DNA of 64,000 nt from Sphingobium fluviale. Its GTDB lineage: Bacteria > Pseudomonadota > Alphaproteobacteria > Sphingomonadales > Sphingomonadaceae. This document shows, piece after piece, positions 27,620 to 36,581 of the stretch (positions are counted from its first letter, which is position 1; each line of letters begins with the position of its first letter). The notes below the pieces were generated by a model. That model saw nothing but the letters and a program-made list of their open reading frames with translations, was not told the DNA's origin and ran no database searches. The stretch is from positions 278,293-342,292 of the forward strand of contig NZ_SBKP01000002.1 in the NCBI RefSeq assembly GCF_004122115.1, read 5' to 3'. The position numbers and the translations under genes are program-made.

Positions 27620-28684
27620 ATGACGGTTCGAGATCATTTCCTTAAGAAGGCTTGGTATGCTGCGGCTCTTTCGAGCGAGATAGAAGGCACGGCACTGTTC
27701 CCCCGCAAGATACTCGGCACATCGGTGCTGATCTATCGATTGGAAGATGGCACCGCTGTCGCTGTGCATGATCGCTGCCCCCACCGCTTTGCCCCTCTTA
27801 GCCTAGGCAAACGTATTGGCGACGAAGTGGCCTGCCCCTATCACGCGCTGCGTTTCAATGCGCAGGGCCAGTGCACCCATAATCCGCACGGTTCCGGGCA
27901 TATCCCCCAGGCGGCGAAGGTCGCCAGTTTCCCTATTGTCGAGAGATACGGCTTCCTGTGGATCTGGATGGATGAAACGGAACCGGACCTGTCCCTCTTG
28001 CCGGACTATTCGCCGCTTGAGAATGGACCCGACACGGCAATCGGCTGGACATACATGAACCTGCCGGTGAACTATGAGCTGATTATCGACAATGTTATGG
28101 ACCTCAGCCACATCGACCATGTCCATGGTGAGATCATCACCACGCGCGGCAAGCTGTCGCCTATAGTCCCGCAAATCCGTGAAACTGACAAAACCGTGTC
28201 GGCGCGCTGGGAATGGTCGCAGCAGCCGGCGATGATGATTTTTGCGTCGTTTCTTCCACAGCCAGACGCGGAAGCGCGGCAATATTTCGACATCACCTGG
28301 AGCGCGCCAGCCAATATTCAGCTGACCGTTGCGGCCACGCAGGAGCCGGTGGGATTCGCCAACGCGGTCGATCAATATGATCTGCATACCTGCACGCCTG
28401 CGGACGAGTTCAACACCCATTATTTTTTCGCCACACGGCGCAATCATGTCGAGAACGACGCGGAGTACAACGCGCAGAAGATAGCTGGCATGCACGCGGC
28501 CTTTGAAGACGAGGACGGCCCGCTGGTGAAGGCGGTGCAGGATGAGATGGGCAGCGCGGACTTCTTCTCGCTTAATCCGGTGTTGATGTCGAATGACGTT
28601 GCGCCGGTGAAGGTGCGCAAATTGCTCGATAAGATGATCCGCGAAGAGCGGATCGCGTCCGCAAACGCGCCGACGACCAAATAG
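27620..28684 (+). CDS. VanA-type Rieske oxygenase, terminal component 2
   Basis: A 354-residue second alpha-only Rieske oxygenase with the same ligand spacing (C53, H55, C72, H75; mononuclear site D161-x2-H164-x4-H169 in MDLSHIDHVHG). The two oxygenases share the layout but differ in most of the catalytic domain, so they likely act on different substrates or successive steps. It begins 15 bases after the reductase, and its stop is directly followed by catB (no gap). Vanillate or another methoxy-aromatic demethylation is the family's usual reaction; the actual substrate is not deducible. Confidence 0.93.
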   Translation: MTVRDHFLKKAWYAAALSSEIEGTALFPRKILGTSVLIYRLEDGTAVAVHDRCPHRFAPLSLGKRIGDEVACPYHALRFNAQGQCTHNPHGSGHIPQAAKVASFPIVERYGFLWIWMDETEPDLSLLPDYSPLENGPDTAIGWTYMNLPVNYELIIDNVMDLSHIDHVHGEIITTRGKLSPIVPQIRETDKTVSARWEWSQQPAMMIFASFLPQPDAEARQYFDITWSAPANIQLTVAATQEPVGFANAVDQYDLHTCTPADEFNTHYFFATRRNHVENDAEYNAQKIAGMHAAFEDEDGPLVKAVQDEMGSADFFSLNPVLMSNDVAPVKVRKLLDKMIREERIASANAPTTK

Positions 28685-29854
28685 ATGACTGACTCTGTTC
28701 GCATAGAGCGGATCGAGGCCATTCTGGTCGACGTCCCGACCATTCGCCCACATGTGCTCTCGGTTGCGACCCTGAAAGCGCAAACCATGGTGATTGTGCG
28801 CCTCTACTGCGCCGACGGCATTATCGGCCTGGGCGAAGCGACCACCATCGGCGGTCTCGCTTACGGAGAGGAAAGCCCGGAAGGTATCAAGCTGGCGATC
28901 GATACCTATCTGGCGCCGCAGATCATTGGCATGGATGCAAATCGTCCCGCAAAAGCAATGGCTGCTGCACAGGCAGTGGCCGTTGGCAACCGGTTCGCCA
29001 AATCGGCGCTGGAAATGGCGCTGTTCGACGCGCTAGGCATCCGCCGCGGACTGCCCTTGAGCGAACTCTTGGGTGGCAGGCTGCGCGACCATCTCCCCGT
29101 GTTGTGGACGCTGGCGAGCGGCGACACCAAAACGGACATAGCCGAGGCCGAGGCCATGGTCGCGGCGCGGCGACACAAAACGTTCAAGCTGAAGATCGGT
29201 AAGCGGCCCCTGAAAGACGATGTTGACCATGTCGCCGCAATCAAGCGGGCGCTGGGCGATGACGTGTCGATCCGTGTCGATGTGAATCAGGCGTGGGACG
29301 AACCCACTGCCAAGCGCGGCATTGCCATGCTTGCTGATGCGGGCTGCGACTTGGTCGAGCAGCCAATAGCCCTGAATAACCGGGCGGGAATGGCGCGCTT
29401 GCGGGCCAGTGCCACCATCGCGATCATGGCCGACGAGGCATTGCACGGGCCGACAGACGCCTATGCCTTTGCATCCGAGGGCGCCGCAGACGTGCTGGCG
29501 GTCAAGATATCGCAGGCTGGCGGGCTGCGGGCGGCGCGCGCGATGGGAGAAATAGCCGATGCTGCGGGTGTAGCATTGTATGGCGGCACGATGCTGGAAG
29601 GCCCAGTGGGCACCGCCGCGGCGGCGCATCTGTTTTCGACGTTTCCGTCTCTCGCGTTCGGGACGGAGCAGTTTGGACCGCTGTTACTCACGGAAGAGCT
29701 CCTAGCCGAGCCTCTGAGCTATTGCGACTTCGGTATGGCTGTGCCGGAAGGGCCGGGGCTGGGGATCGCACTGGACGACGCCACGCTGACCCGGTTCCGG
29801 CGCGACGGTCCAAACCGGACCGTCCGCCCGGCCCCTCGCGCAGCAGGAGGCTGA
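28685..29854 (+). CDS. catB: Muconate cycloisomerase
   Basis: CatB turns cis,cis-muconate into muconolactone in catechol ortho-cleavage. The 389-residue enolase-superfamily enzyme has the catalytic lysine pair KLK (K168, K170), metal ligands D199, E225 and D250, and the opposite-face lysine K274, with the NQAWDEPTA motif at about 201. An ordinary (not chloro-specific) cycloisomerase is likely from the catABC context, but a halo-muconate enzyme cannot be excluded. It starts directly after the stop of the second oxygenase gene. Confidence 0.93.
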   Translation: MTDSVRIERIEAILVDVPTIRPHVLSVATLKAQTMVIVRLYCADGIIGLGEATTIGGLAYGEESPEGIKLAIDTYLAPQIIGMDANRPAKAMAAAQAVAVGNRFAKSALEMALFDALGIRRGLPLSELLGGRLRDHLPVLWTLASGDTKTDIAEAEAMVAARRHKTFKLKIGKRPLKDDVDHVAAIKRALGDDVSIRVDVNQAWDEPTAKRGIAMLADAGCDLVEQPIALNNRAGMARLRASATIAIMADEALHGPTDAYAFASEGAADVLAVKISQAGGLRAARAMGEIADAAGVALYGGTMLEGPVGTAAAAHLFSTFPSLAFGTEQFGPLLLTEELLAEPLSYCDFGMAVPEGPGLGIALDDATLTRFRRDGPNRTVRPAPRAAGG

Positions 29855-29856
29855 GC

Positions 29857-30147
29857 ATGCTTTTCCACGTTACGATGAATGTCCGCATCCCCCATGATGC
29901 TGATCCCCGTCATATCGAGGCGCTAAAGGCACAAGAAAAGGCACGCTGTGCCGACCTGATGGCCGCCGGGGTCTGGCGCCATATCTGGCGGGTAGCAGGA
30001 CAGTATAAAAACCGCTCGATCTTTGACGTGCCCGACAACGCGGCTCTGCATGAGATTTTGATGGGCCTGCCCCTCTTCCCGTTCATGGAGATCGAGGTGG
30101 AGGCGCTCTGCCGTCACCCATCTTCGATCCGCGACGACGACAGCTAG
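29857..30147 (+). CDS. catC: Muconolactone delta-isomerase
   Basis: CatC converts muconolactone to 3-oxoadipate enol-lactone. At 96 residues it has the family size; it begins MLFHVTMNVRIPHDADP and contains GVWRHIWRVAGQYKNRSIFDV and LPLFPFMEIEVEAL. The start is ATG 29857 with GGAGG upstream, 2 bases after catB. Confidence 0.96.
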   Translation: MLFHVTMNVRIPHDADPRHIEALKAQEKARCADLMAAGVWRHIWRVAGQYKNRSIFDVPDNAALHEILMGLPLFPFMEIEVEALCRHPSSIRDDDS

Positions 30148-30166
30148 CAATTTTATTTGGAGAGAG

Positions 30167-31060
30167 ATGATGAACACTGATTTTGTGAACAGTCAGGCCA
30201 TTCAGGAACTGCTCGACCGGGCAAGTGGCGCGGATGCTGAGGGCGGTGACACGCGTCTCAAGGCAATAACGCGCGATCTGCTGGAGGCGATCATGACCGT
30301 TATCGTCAAATATGACGTGGATGAGAGTGAATTCTGGAACGCAATTGGCTTTTTCCAGAAGGGGGTCGGTGAATTTGGCCTTATCGTTCCGGGAGTGGGC
30401 CTCGAACATTTCATGGACTTGGTGATGGATGCACGCGACACTGAAGCGGGCCTGACCGGCGGCACCCCGCGCACGATCGAGGGGCCGCTCTATGTTGAGG
30501 GGGCTCCTTTAGTCGAAGGCGACGTTGATCTATCAACCGATCCCGACGACACTGATACTCTTTACATGACTGGCGAGGTTAAGGGGCCGGACGGGGAAGC
30601 CGTGACGAACGCTATCCTGCATGTCTGGCATGCCAACTCGAAGGGCTTCTACTCGCATTTTGATCCGACTGGTGCGCAAACTCCGTTCAACAATCGTCGC
30701 CGCATAAAATTGGGCACCGACGGGCGTTATGCATTTCACTCCAAAATGCCATCCGGGTACAGCGTCCCCCCGCAGGGCGCTACCGAGCGGCTGATGCATG
30801 CCCTCGGGCGGCACGGAAACCGGCCCGCGCATGTTCATTTCTTCATCGAGGCGCCCGGCTATCGCACGCTGACGACACAGATCAACTTTGGCGACGATCC
30901 CTTTGCCAAGGATGATTTTGCTTTCGGTACAAGGGAAGGGCTGTTGCCCGTTCCCAATCGCCAGGGAAGCAGCGCTGTCATCGCGTTCGATTTCTACCTT
31001 CAGCGCGCCCACGCGGCGCGAGACGAAGCTTTCTCCAGTCGGGTCCGCACCAATGCCTGA
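30167..31060 (+). CDS. catA: Catechol 1,2-dioxygenase
   Basis: CatA is the Fe(III) intradiol dioxygenase that opens catechol to cis,cis-muconate. The 297-residue protein has a helical N-terminal dimer domain and the four iron ligands at Y162 (GFYSHFD), Y198 (SGYSVP), H222 and H224 (PAHVHFF). The RTIEGPLYVEGAP stretch and LHVWHANSKG are typical. It follows catC by 19 bases with a GGAGAGAG ribosome site; two ATGs in a row (30167, 30170) are possible starts. Confidence 0.97.
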   Translation: MMNTDFVNSQAIQELLDRASGADAEGGDTRLKAITRDLLEAIMTVIVKYDVDESEFWNAIGFFQKGVGEFGLIVPGVGLEHFMDLVMDARDTEAGLTGGTPRTIEGPLYVEGAPLVEGDVDLSTDPDDTDTLYMTGEVKGPDGEAVTNAILHVWHANSKGFYSHFDPTGAQTPFNNRRRIKLGTDGRYAFHSKMPSGYSVPPQGATERLMHALGRHGNRPAHVHFFIEAPGYRTLTTQINFGDDPFAKDDFAFGTREGLLPVPNRQGSSAVIAFDFYLQRAHAARDEAFSSRVRTNA

Positions 31061-31304
31061 GCATGCAAGCCATCTTCCCGGCACAGGCCGCTCGGCGGGT
31101 GAAGAGCCGCCAAAAGGGTTTTCCATTGCGGGGGAATGCACAGTCGCCAAGCTGCTGGAGAAGGTTGGCGCGAAGACGGACGAGGATCTGAATGATCGTT
31201 TCGGCATCAGTTACAACACTTGGCGCAAGCTAATCGCGGGCAAACCGGTTCGGCTGGCTTTGTTGTCACGGCTGGAGCGACGCCTGGGTCTGGACGAAGC
31301 ATGA
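31053..31304 (+). CDS. Small HTH-like protein of unknown function
   Basis: An 83-residue protein whose start overlaps the end of catA by 8 bases and whose stop overlaps the CoA-transferase start (ATGA), so it belongs to the operon. The C-terminal half (GISYNTWRKLIAGKPVRLA, then LLSRLERRLGL) resembles an XRE-like helix-turn-helix, with the N-terminus unstructured and charged. It might be a small regulator or an accessory protein of the pathway. No known catabolic role is recognised. Confidence 0.6.
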   Translation: MPEHASHLPGTGRSAGEEPPKGFSIAGECTVAKLLEKVGAKTDEDLNDRFGISYNTWRKLIAGKPVRLALLSRLERRLGLDEA

Positions 31305-32014
31305 TCGGAAAGATTTACGCCTCCCCTGCAAAGGCGCTGAATGGATTGCTGTTCGACGGTATGACGATCATGTCTGGCGGGTTCGGACTTTCTGGCAACC
31401 CGGAAAGCCTTATCCCCGAAATCCGGGCGTCGGGGGTAACGGGCCTCACCGTTATTTCCAATAATGCCGGAGCCGACGGCTTCGGCTTATGGATGCTCTT
31501 GGAAACCCGGCAAATCGCCAGGATGATCAGCTCTTATGTCGGCGAGAACAAACTGTTTGAAAGTCAGTACCTGTCTGGGGAACTGCAACTCGAACTGAAC
31601 CCCCAAGGCACGCTCGCCGAACGCATCCGGGCCGGGGGGGCTGGTATCCCGGCATTCTACACAAAAACCGGCGTGGGCACGGTGGTCGCTGAAGGCAAAC
31701 CAACAGAAGTCTTTGAGGGCGAAGAGTATCTGCGAGAGACATGGTTGCGTGCCGATCTATCGATCATCAAGGCGTGGCGCGCCGATCCGTCTGGCAACCT
31801 GATGTTTCGCAAGACGGCTCGCAACTTCAATCCAGAAATGGCGACTGCTGGCAAAGTGACGGTTGCAGAGGTGGAGGAAATTGTGCCGGAGGGAACACTG
31901 GACCCTGATTGCATCCATACGCCGGGGATATATGTCGACCGCGTCCTGCTTTCGACGATCAACGAAAAGAGGATCGAAAAGCTGACCACGCGATCGCGGG
32001 AGCCTGCGACATGA
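31301..32014 (+). CDS. pcaI: 3-oxoadipate CoA-transferase, subunit A
   Basis: Subunit A of succinyl-CoA:3-oxoadipate CoA-transferase, 237 residues. It has [39 protein letters not shown] and [20 protein letters not shown]. It acts after the enol-lactonase, activating 3-oxoadipate with CoA. ATGA overlaps with both neighbours show tight coupling. It is paralogous to the gene at 13264; context gives the 3-oxoadipate role. Confidence 0.94.
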   Translation: MIGKIYASPAKALNGLLFDGMTIMSGGFGLSGNPESLIPEIRASGVTGLTVISNNAGADGFGLWMLLETRQIARMISSYVGENKLFESQYLSGELQLELNPQGTLAERIRAGGAGIPAFYTKTGVGTVVAEGKPTEVFEGEEYLRETWLRADLSIIKAWRADPSGNLMFRKTARNFNPEMATAGKVTVAEVEEIVPEGTLDPDCIHTPGIYVDRVLLSTINEKRIEKLTTRSREPAT

Positions 32015-32661
32015 GCTGGACTCGCGACGAAATGGCGGCCCGCGCGGCGCAGGAACTGAGAAACGGATATTATGTCAATCTGGGCATCGGCATACCGACG
32101 TTGGTAGCCAATCATGTTCCCGAAGGCATGCTTGTCACGCTCCAATCGGAAAACGGCATGCTCGGCATCGGCCCGTTTCCGTTCGAGGATGAGGTGGATC
32201 CTGATCTTATCAATGCAGGCAAACAGACGGTGACGGCTCTGCCTACTTCCAGCTTTTTCTCATCGGCCGACAGCTTTGCAATGATCCGGGGCGGGCATAT
32301 CGACATGGCAGTGCTGGGAGCGATGGAGGTGTCCGCCGATGGCGACCTCGCCAACTGGACCATTCCGGGCAAGATGGTGAAGGGTATGGGCGGTGCAATG
32401 GACCTCGTCGCCGGGGTAAAGCACGTTGTCGTCGTTATGGAGCATGTCTCGAAAAATGGGGCGCCCAAGATTCTCAACGAGTGCACGCTGCCGTTGACTG
32501 GTCGCAGCGTGGTTGACCTCATTATCACCGATCTGGCGGTGATAGCTGTTAACCGCAAGGTCGGAGGATTGACGCTTGTCGAGACGGCTCCCGGAGTCAC
32601 TGTGGCCGAGGTTGTCGCCAAGACGGAAGCGAAGATCGTTGTTCCGGTATCCGTGCGATGA
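32011..32661 (+). CDS. pcaJ: 3-oxoadipate CoA-transferase, subunit B
   Basis: Subunit B, 216 residues, with the thioester-forming glutamate at about E47 in [31 protein letters not shown] and [19 protein letters not shown] are the other landmarks. The start overlaps the subunit A stop (ATGA), and the stop overlaps the thiolase start. By eye a large share of positions are identical to the 13976 gene. Confidence 0.94.
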   Translation: MSWTRDEMAARAAQELRNGYYVNLGIGIPTLVANHVPEGMLVTLQSENGMLGIGPFPFEDEVDPDLINAGKQTVTALPTSSFFSSADSFAMIRGGHIDMAVLGAMEVSADGDLANWTIPGKMVKGMGGAMDLVAGVKHVVVVMEHVSKNGAPKILNECTLPLTGRSVVDLIITDLAVIAVNRKVGGLTLVETAPGVTVAEVVAKTEAKIVVPVSVR

Positions 32662-33860
32662 ACAGAGCGTTTATCTGCGATGCGGTTCGCACCCCCATTG
32701 GCCGATACGGCGGAGCGCTCGCTGCGGTGCGGCCAGATGATCTGGCGGCCCACGCCATAAGGGCGCTGCTGGACCGCAATCCCGCAGTACCGGGCGAAGC
32801 GATCGATGAAGTGATCCTTGGTTGCGCCAATCAGGCGGGAGAAGACAACCGCAACGTCGCGCGCATGGCTGCGCTGCTGGCCGGCCTTCCGGTCGGTGTG
32901 TCAGGCAGCACGATAAACCGCCTCTGTGCGAGCGGTGCCGACGCTGTGGGTTCAGCTGCGCGCGCCATCGTCTGCGGCGAGGCCGATCTTGTGGTTGCGG
33001 GCGGGGTGGAAAGCATGACGCGGGCGCCCCTCGTGATGCCCAAAGCAGACAAGCCCTGGGCGCGCGTCACACAGGTGGAAGATACCACCATCGGCTGGCG
33101 CTTCGTCAACCCCCTGATGCGGGCGGCCCATGGCACGGATTCCATGCCGGAAACCGCGGAAAATGTTGCGCGGGAGTACGGCGTCTCGCGGGCAGACCAG
33201 GACGCATTTGCAATGCGTAGCCAGAACCGTGCAGCCCGCGCGCAAGCTGACGGATATTTTGCCGAAGAGCTTGTGCCCATTGTCGTCCGCGCTGGCAGAA
33301 AGGACGTTTTGGTGGACACGGACCAGCATCCGCGGCCGGATACTAGCTTGGAGACTCTGGCTAGCCTCACACCCATTGTATGTAGTGACGGAACAGTGAC
33401 CGCCGGCAACTCTTCAGGCGTTAATGATGGCGCCGCCGCTCTGTTGATAGCATCCGAAGGTGCCATAGAACGCTATGGGCTGAACCCACAGGCGCGTATC
33501 GTCGGTATGGCCTGCGCTGGTGTGCCCCCCAGAACCATGGGTATTGGCCCCGTGGCGGCCACGCGTAAGTTACTCGGTCGCCTTGGCATGGTGATGGGCG
33601 ATTTCGACCTGATTGAGATCAACGAAGCGTTTGCCAGTCAAGTTATCGCTTCACTCCGCTCGCTTGATGTCGACCCGATGGAGGAGCGCGTCAATCCCAA
33701 TGGAGGCGCCATCGCGCTTGGCCATCCGCTTGGCATGTCGGGCGCTCGTCTCGCGATGACCGCCAGCCACATGCTCGTGAAAACCGGTGCCAGCACAGCG
33801 TTGGTATCCATGTGCGTCGGGGTAGGACAAGGGCTGTCACTTATATTGGAAAGAGCATGA
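32658..33860 (+). CDS. pcaF: 3-oxoadipyl-CoA thiolase
   Basis: PcaF cleaves 3-oxoadipyl-CoA to succinyl-CoA and acetyl-CoA, the final step of the 3-oxoadipate route. The 400-residue thiolase has the acylated cysteine C90 ([11 protein letters not shown]), the histidine H356 in GHPLG and the second catalytic cysteine C386 (SMCVGVGQG). EINEAFA is also present. ATGA couplings link it to pcaJ and pcaD. Confidence 0.96.
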   Translation: MNRAFICDAVRTPIGRYGGALAAVRPDDLAAHAIRALLDRNPAVPGEAIDEVILGCANQAGEDNRNVARMAALLAGLPVGVSGSTINRLCASGADAVGSAARAIVCGEADLVVAGGVESMTRAPLVMPKADKPWARVTQVEDTTIGWRFVNPLMRAAHGTDSMPETAENVAREYGVSRADQDAFAMRSQNRAARAQADGYFAEELVPIVVRAGRKDVLVDTDQHPRPDTSLETLASLTPIVCSDGTVTAGNSSGVNDGAAALLIASEGAIERYGLNPQARIVGMACAGVPPRTMGIGPVAATRKLLGRLGMVMGDFDLIEINEAFASQVIASLRSLDVDPMEERVNPNGGAIALGHPLGMSGARLAMTASHMLVKTGASTALVSMCVGVGQGLSLILERA

Positions 33861-34663
33861 ACGAGGTGAAGTTTGCCGTCATGGGCGACGGGTGCAGAAT
33901 AGCCTATCGCTTTGACGGCCCCGATGAAGCCCCCCTTGTGCTTCTGTCCAACTCACTGGGCACCGATATGGATATGTGGAAGCCGCAGGTGGAGGCATTA
34001 CGCAGCTCGTTCCGCATGCTACGCTACGATTGCCGAGGTCACGGGGCATCAGATGTTCCGGAGGGTGCGTATTCGATCGATCGGCTGGGCCGTGATGTCA
34101 TCGAGTTGCTGGACGCACTGGAAATCGCACGCATTGATTTCTGTGGACTCTCGCTTGGCGGAATGATTGGTCAGTGGCTGGGGTGGCGCGAACCGCACCG
34201 GCTGAGCCGACTGATCATCGCCAATTCTTCGCCCTACATGGGCCCGCCAGAAGCATGGGATCAGCGGATTGCTACAATCCAGCAGTCCGGCATGGATGCA
34301 ATTGCCGATGCGATACTGGAGCGCTGGTTCACTGAAAAATTCCGCCGTTCGGACCGAGACATCATCTTTCGATTTCGCGAAACGCTTAGCAACACGCCGG
34401 TCAATGGCTATGCCGGGTGTTGCGCCGCGATCAGGGATATGGATCAACGCCGTGCGTTAGCTCTGATAAACGTTCCGACATTGGTCATCGGCGGACTGCT
34501 GGATCCTGCCACTCCGATGGAGCACACAAATACGCTTTGCGCATCCATCCCAAACGCCCGCATTGCGAAGCTGGAGGCAGCGCATCTCTCAAGCGTTGAA
34601 TGTCCATCTGAGTTTTCCGACGCTCTAAAAGAGTTTTTGTCGTCGGATATCGAGGAGCCTTAA
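33857..34663 (+). CDS. pcaD: 3-oxoadipate enol-lactonase
   Basis: PcaD hydrolyses 3-oxoadipate enol-lactone. The 268-residue alpha/beta hydrolase has the nucleophile S99 in GLSLGGM, a late acid in GLLDPATP and the histidine in EAAHLSS. The oxyanion region SNSLGTDMDMW is typical for the family. It is the last gene of the operon; the stop is followed by a short gap, then the convergent LuxR gene. With it the operon encodes every step from catechol to TCA intermediates. Confidence 0.95.
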   Translation: MNEVKFAVMGDGCRIAYRFDGPDEAPLVLLSNSLGTDMDMWKPQVEALRSSFRMLRYDCRGHGASDVPEGAYSIDRLGRDVIELLDALEIARIDFCGLSLGGMIGQWLGWREPHRLSRLIIANSSPYMGPPEAWDQRIATIQQSGMDAIADAILERWFTEKFRRSDRDIIFRFRETLSNTPVNGYAGCCAAIRDMDQRRALALINVPTLVIGGLLDPATPMEHTNTLCASIPNARIAKLEAAHLSSVECPSEFSDALKEFLSSDIEEP

Positions 34664-34760
34664 GTGTCCTCCGTCTCAAGCATGATGAAATGGCAAACAT
34701 TTGACGATAGATAGTCTATCACTGGGTTCGTCAAAAAACTTACGGACAGGCGTTACATCG

Positions 34761-35507
34761 TCAGTGAAGGACCGACGGAACAAGTTCCATAGCCGAAGCA
34801 ACACCTGTCTTCTGGTAGGCGCGCTGCCTGTATGTGAGCACAGTTCCGGCGGACACCGCCAGTTTTACAGCGATTTTGGACGCGGACCAGCCTATGATCG
34901 TGAGCGCACACACCTCTCGCTCGCGGTCCGACAAAGCGGGAAAGGACCGGCGCAGCCGTGCGTCGATGGTCTTAGCGGCGTTGTTGCGGTCCACTGGAGA
35001 ATGTTGGCGCACCAGCGCGGCCAATGTAAGATTTGCGAGACTGGCGAGCTTGCCCAGAGCTTCACGGTCCGGTTCGTTCGCGGAATAGAAACTCGCCACC
35101 AGCACATAACCTTCGCCCCGCCAGCCGAAGGTCAGCTTTTCGGCAAACCCCGGCTCGGTGAAACAATGCAGCCGATAGTCATGGGGGATGATGCTACGGA
35201 GGGAAATGCGCTGGACGAAGCTGTCGCCCGGTGCAATCTCTCTGATATCGCGTACTGCTGGGTCATGCCTGTAAAAGCGGTTGGTATAGAGCGAAACCCG
35301 CTCCCTCACCCCGTCGAGAACGCTCTGCGAGACAAGAACATCCGGATCTCCGTCGTCGCGGACAATATACGCGAACACTTCGTCGATACCGGCAATCGAT
35401 CTCGCGATTTCGAGAAGTGCGGTGCCAAATTCGTCCCTGTCCGCAGCGCCCACCAGTCGGGCGCTGGCCTCGGCATCCAAAGGGGAAAGTGCGCCAACTC
35501 GTCTCAT
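34761..35507 (-). CDS. LuxR-family transcriptional regulator
   Basis: A 248-residue regulator with an N-terminal ligand-type domain and a C-terminal LuxR HTH (LSDREREVCALTIIGWSASKIA, given here in part, about residues 190-235). It is not an acyl-homoserine lactone synthase partner: no luxI-like gene is present. It is divergent from the MBL-fold/monooxygenase operon starting at 35616, and a perfect palindrome lies in the gap, so it likely controls that operon. Confidence 0.85.
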   Translation of the reverse strand: MRRVGALSPLDAEASARLVGAADRDEFGTALLEIARSIAGIDEVFAYIVRDDGDPDVLVSQSVLDGVRERVSLYTNRFYRHDPAVRDIREIAPGDSFVQRISLRSIIPHDYRLHCFTEPGFAEKLTFGWRGEGYVLVASFYSANEPDREALGKLASLANLTLAALVRQHSPVDRNNAAKTIDARLRRSFPALSDREREVCALTIIGWSASKIAVKLAVSAGTVLTYRQRAYQKTGVASAMELVPSVLH

Positions 35508-35526
35508 CGAAGGCGATTATATTGTA

Positions 35527-35538
35527 TATAGATCTATA
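35527..35538. promoter_or_regulatory. Palindrome in the LuxR/operon gap
   Basis: TATAGATCTATA is a perfect 12-base palindrome located between the divergent regulator and the MBL-fold gene, 20 bases from the regulator start. It is a plausible operator for the LuxR-type protein; no consensus was matched. Confidence 0.4.
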
Positions 35539-35615
35539 GACAAGTGTGAAGATGAGGTCGGCTACCCTATTTTATCGAAACATCGAATTCTCGCTTATCT
35601 TGGAGATGGAACCTC

Positions 35616-36575
35616 ATGGCCAAAGCTTTTGCATCATCAGCCGATCTGGGCGAAAAGAAGGAGACACTGGAGATCCTGGCCGATGGCGTCTATGCGCTGA
35701 CGGCCGAGGGCGACCCCAATGTCGGCGCGATCGAGGGCGAAGATTTCCTAGTCTGCATCGAGGCGCGGGCAACTCCAGCGGCCGCGCGCGACTGGCTGGT
35801 GAAGCTGCGCGAGCACACCGACAAGCCGATCAAATATCTGGTCCTCACCCATTATCATGCGGTGCGCGTGCTGGGCGCGAGCGCCTTTGGCGCCGAGCAG
35901 ATTATCGCAAGTGAAGCGACCCGCAAACTGATCGAGGAGCGGGGGAAACAGGACTGGGCTAGCGAGTTTGGCCGTATGCCCCGTCTGTTCAAGCAGCCCG
36001 ACGAAATTCCGGGACTCACCTGGCCCACGCAGACATTCACCGATCATCATCGCATCGATCTGGGCGGGGACAGAGGGCATCTCGATCTTAAATTCTGCGG
36101 GCGGGGGCACACGGCGGGGGACATTGTCGTGTGGCACGAGAAGACCAAGACCCTGTTCGCCGGGGATCTCGTCGAGGCCGAGGCCGCGCTCTATACGGGT
36201 GACGCGTTCCATTTCGACTGGTCGTCGGGCACGCTTGATGCGGTGAAGGCGTTCCGCGCCGAAAATCTGGTGGGCGGGCGCGGTGCCGTCGCGAAGGGGC
36301 TGGACGCCACCGACAAGGCGATCGAACAGACGCGCGACTTCCTCAAGTCGATGATCGAGCACACCGGCGCGGTGCATCGGCGCGGCGGGACTCTCAAAGA
36401 AGCCTTCGAGGCGTGCCATGCCGCGCTTGAGCCGAAATTCGGGCGCTGGCCGATCTTCGAGCACTGCCTGCCTTTCGATGTCAAGCGCCTGTGGGACGAG
36501 ATGGACGGCAAGGACTGGCCCGAAATCTGGACGATGGAGCTGGACCGGCAGGTCTGGGACCAGTTGCAGGGGTAA
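35616..36575 (+). CDS. MBL-fold protein with degenerate metal motif
   Basis: A 319-residue metallo-beta-lactamase-fold protein, first gene of block B. The canonical HxHxDH motif reads H79-Y-H81-A-V-R (THYHAVRV), so the aspartate and third histidine are replaced by V83 and R84. A later histidine H165 (GRGHTAGD) and aspartate D184 (FAGDLVEAE) remain, so one metal site could survive. The protein may be a monometal hydrolase or a non-catalytic relative. Its gene is 6 bases before the monooxygenase, so it is probably a step or accessory in the same pathway, such as lactone or thioester hydrolysis; this is inference. Confidence 0.82.
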   Translation: MAKAFASSADLGEKKETLEILADGVYALTAEGDPNVGAIEGEDFLVCIEARATPAAARDWLVKLREHTDKPIKYLVLTHYHAVRVLGASAFGAEQIIASEATRKLIEERGKQDWASEFGRMPRLFKQPDEIPGLTWPTQTFTDHHRIDLGGDRGHLDLKFCGRGHTAGDIVVWHEKTKTLFAGDLVEAEAALYTGDAFHFDWSSGTLDAVKAFRAENLVGGRGAVAKGLDATDKAIEQTRDFLKSMIEHTGAVHRRGGTLKEAFEACHAALEPKFGRWPIFEHCLPFDVKRLWDEMDGKDWPEIWTMELDRQVWDQLQG

Positions 36576-36581
36576 GGGCTG

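Noticed and set aside
34706..34720. GATAGA-TAG-TCTATC inverted repeat behind pcaD
   Set aside because: Short and without a T-run; could be a weak operator or chance.
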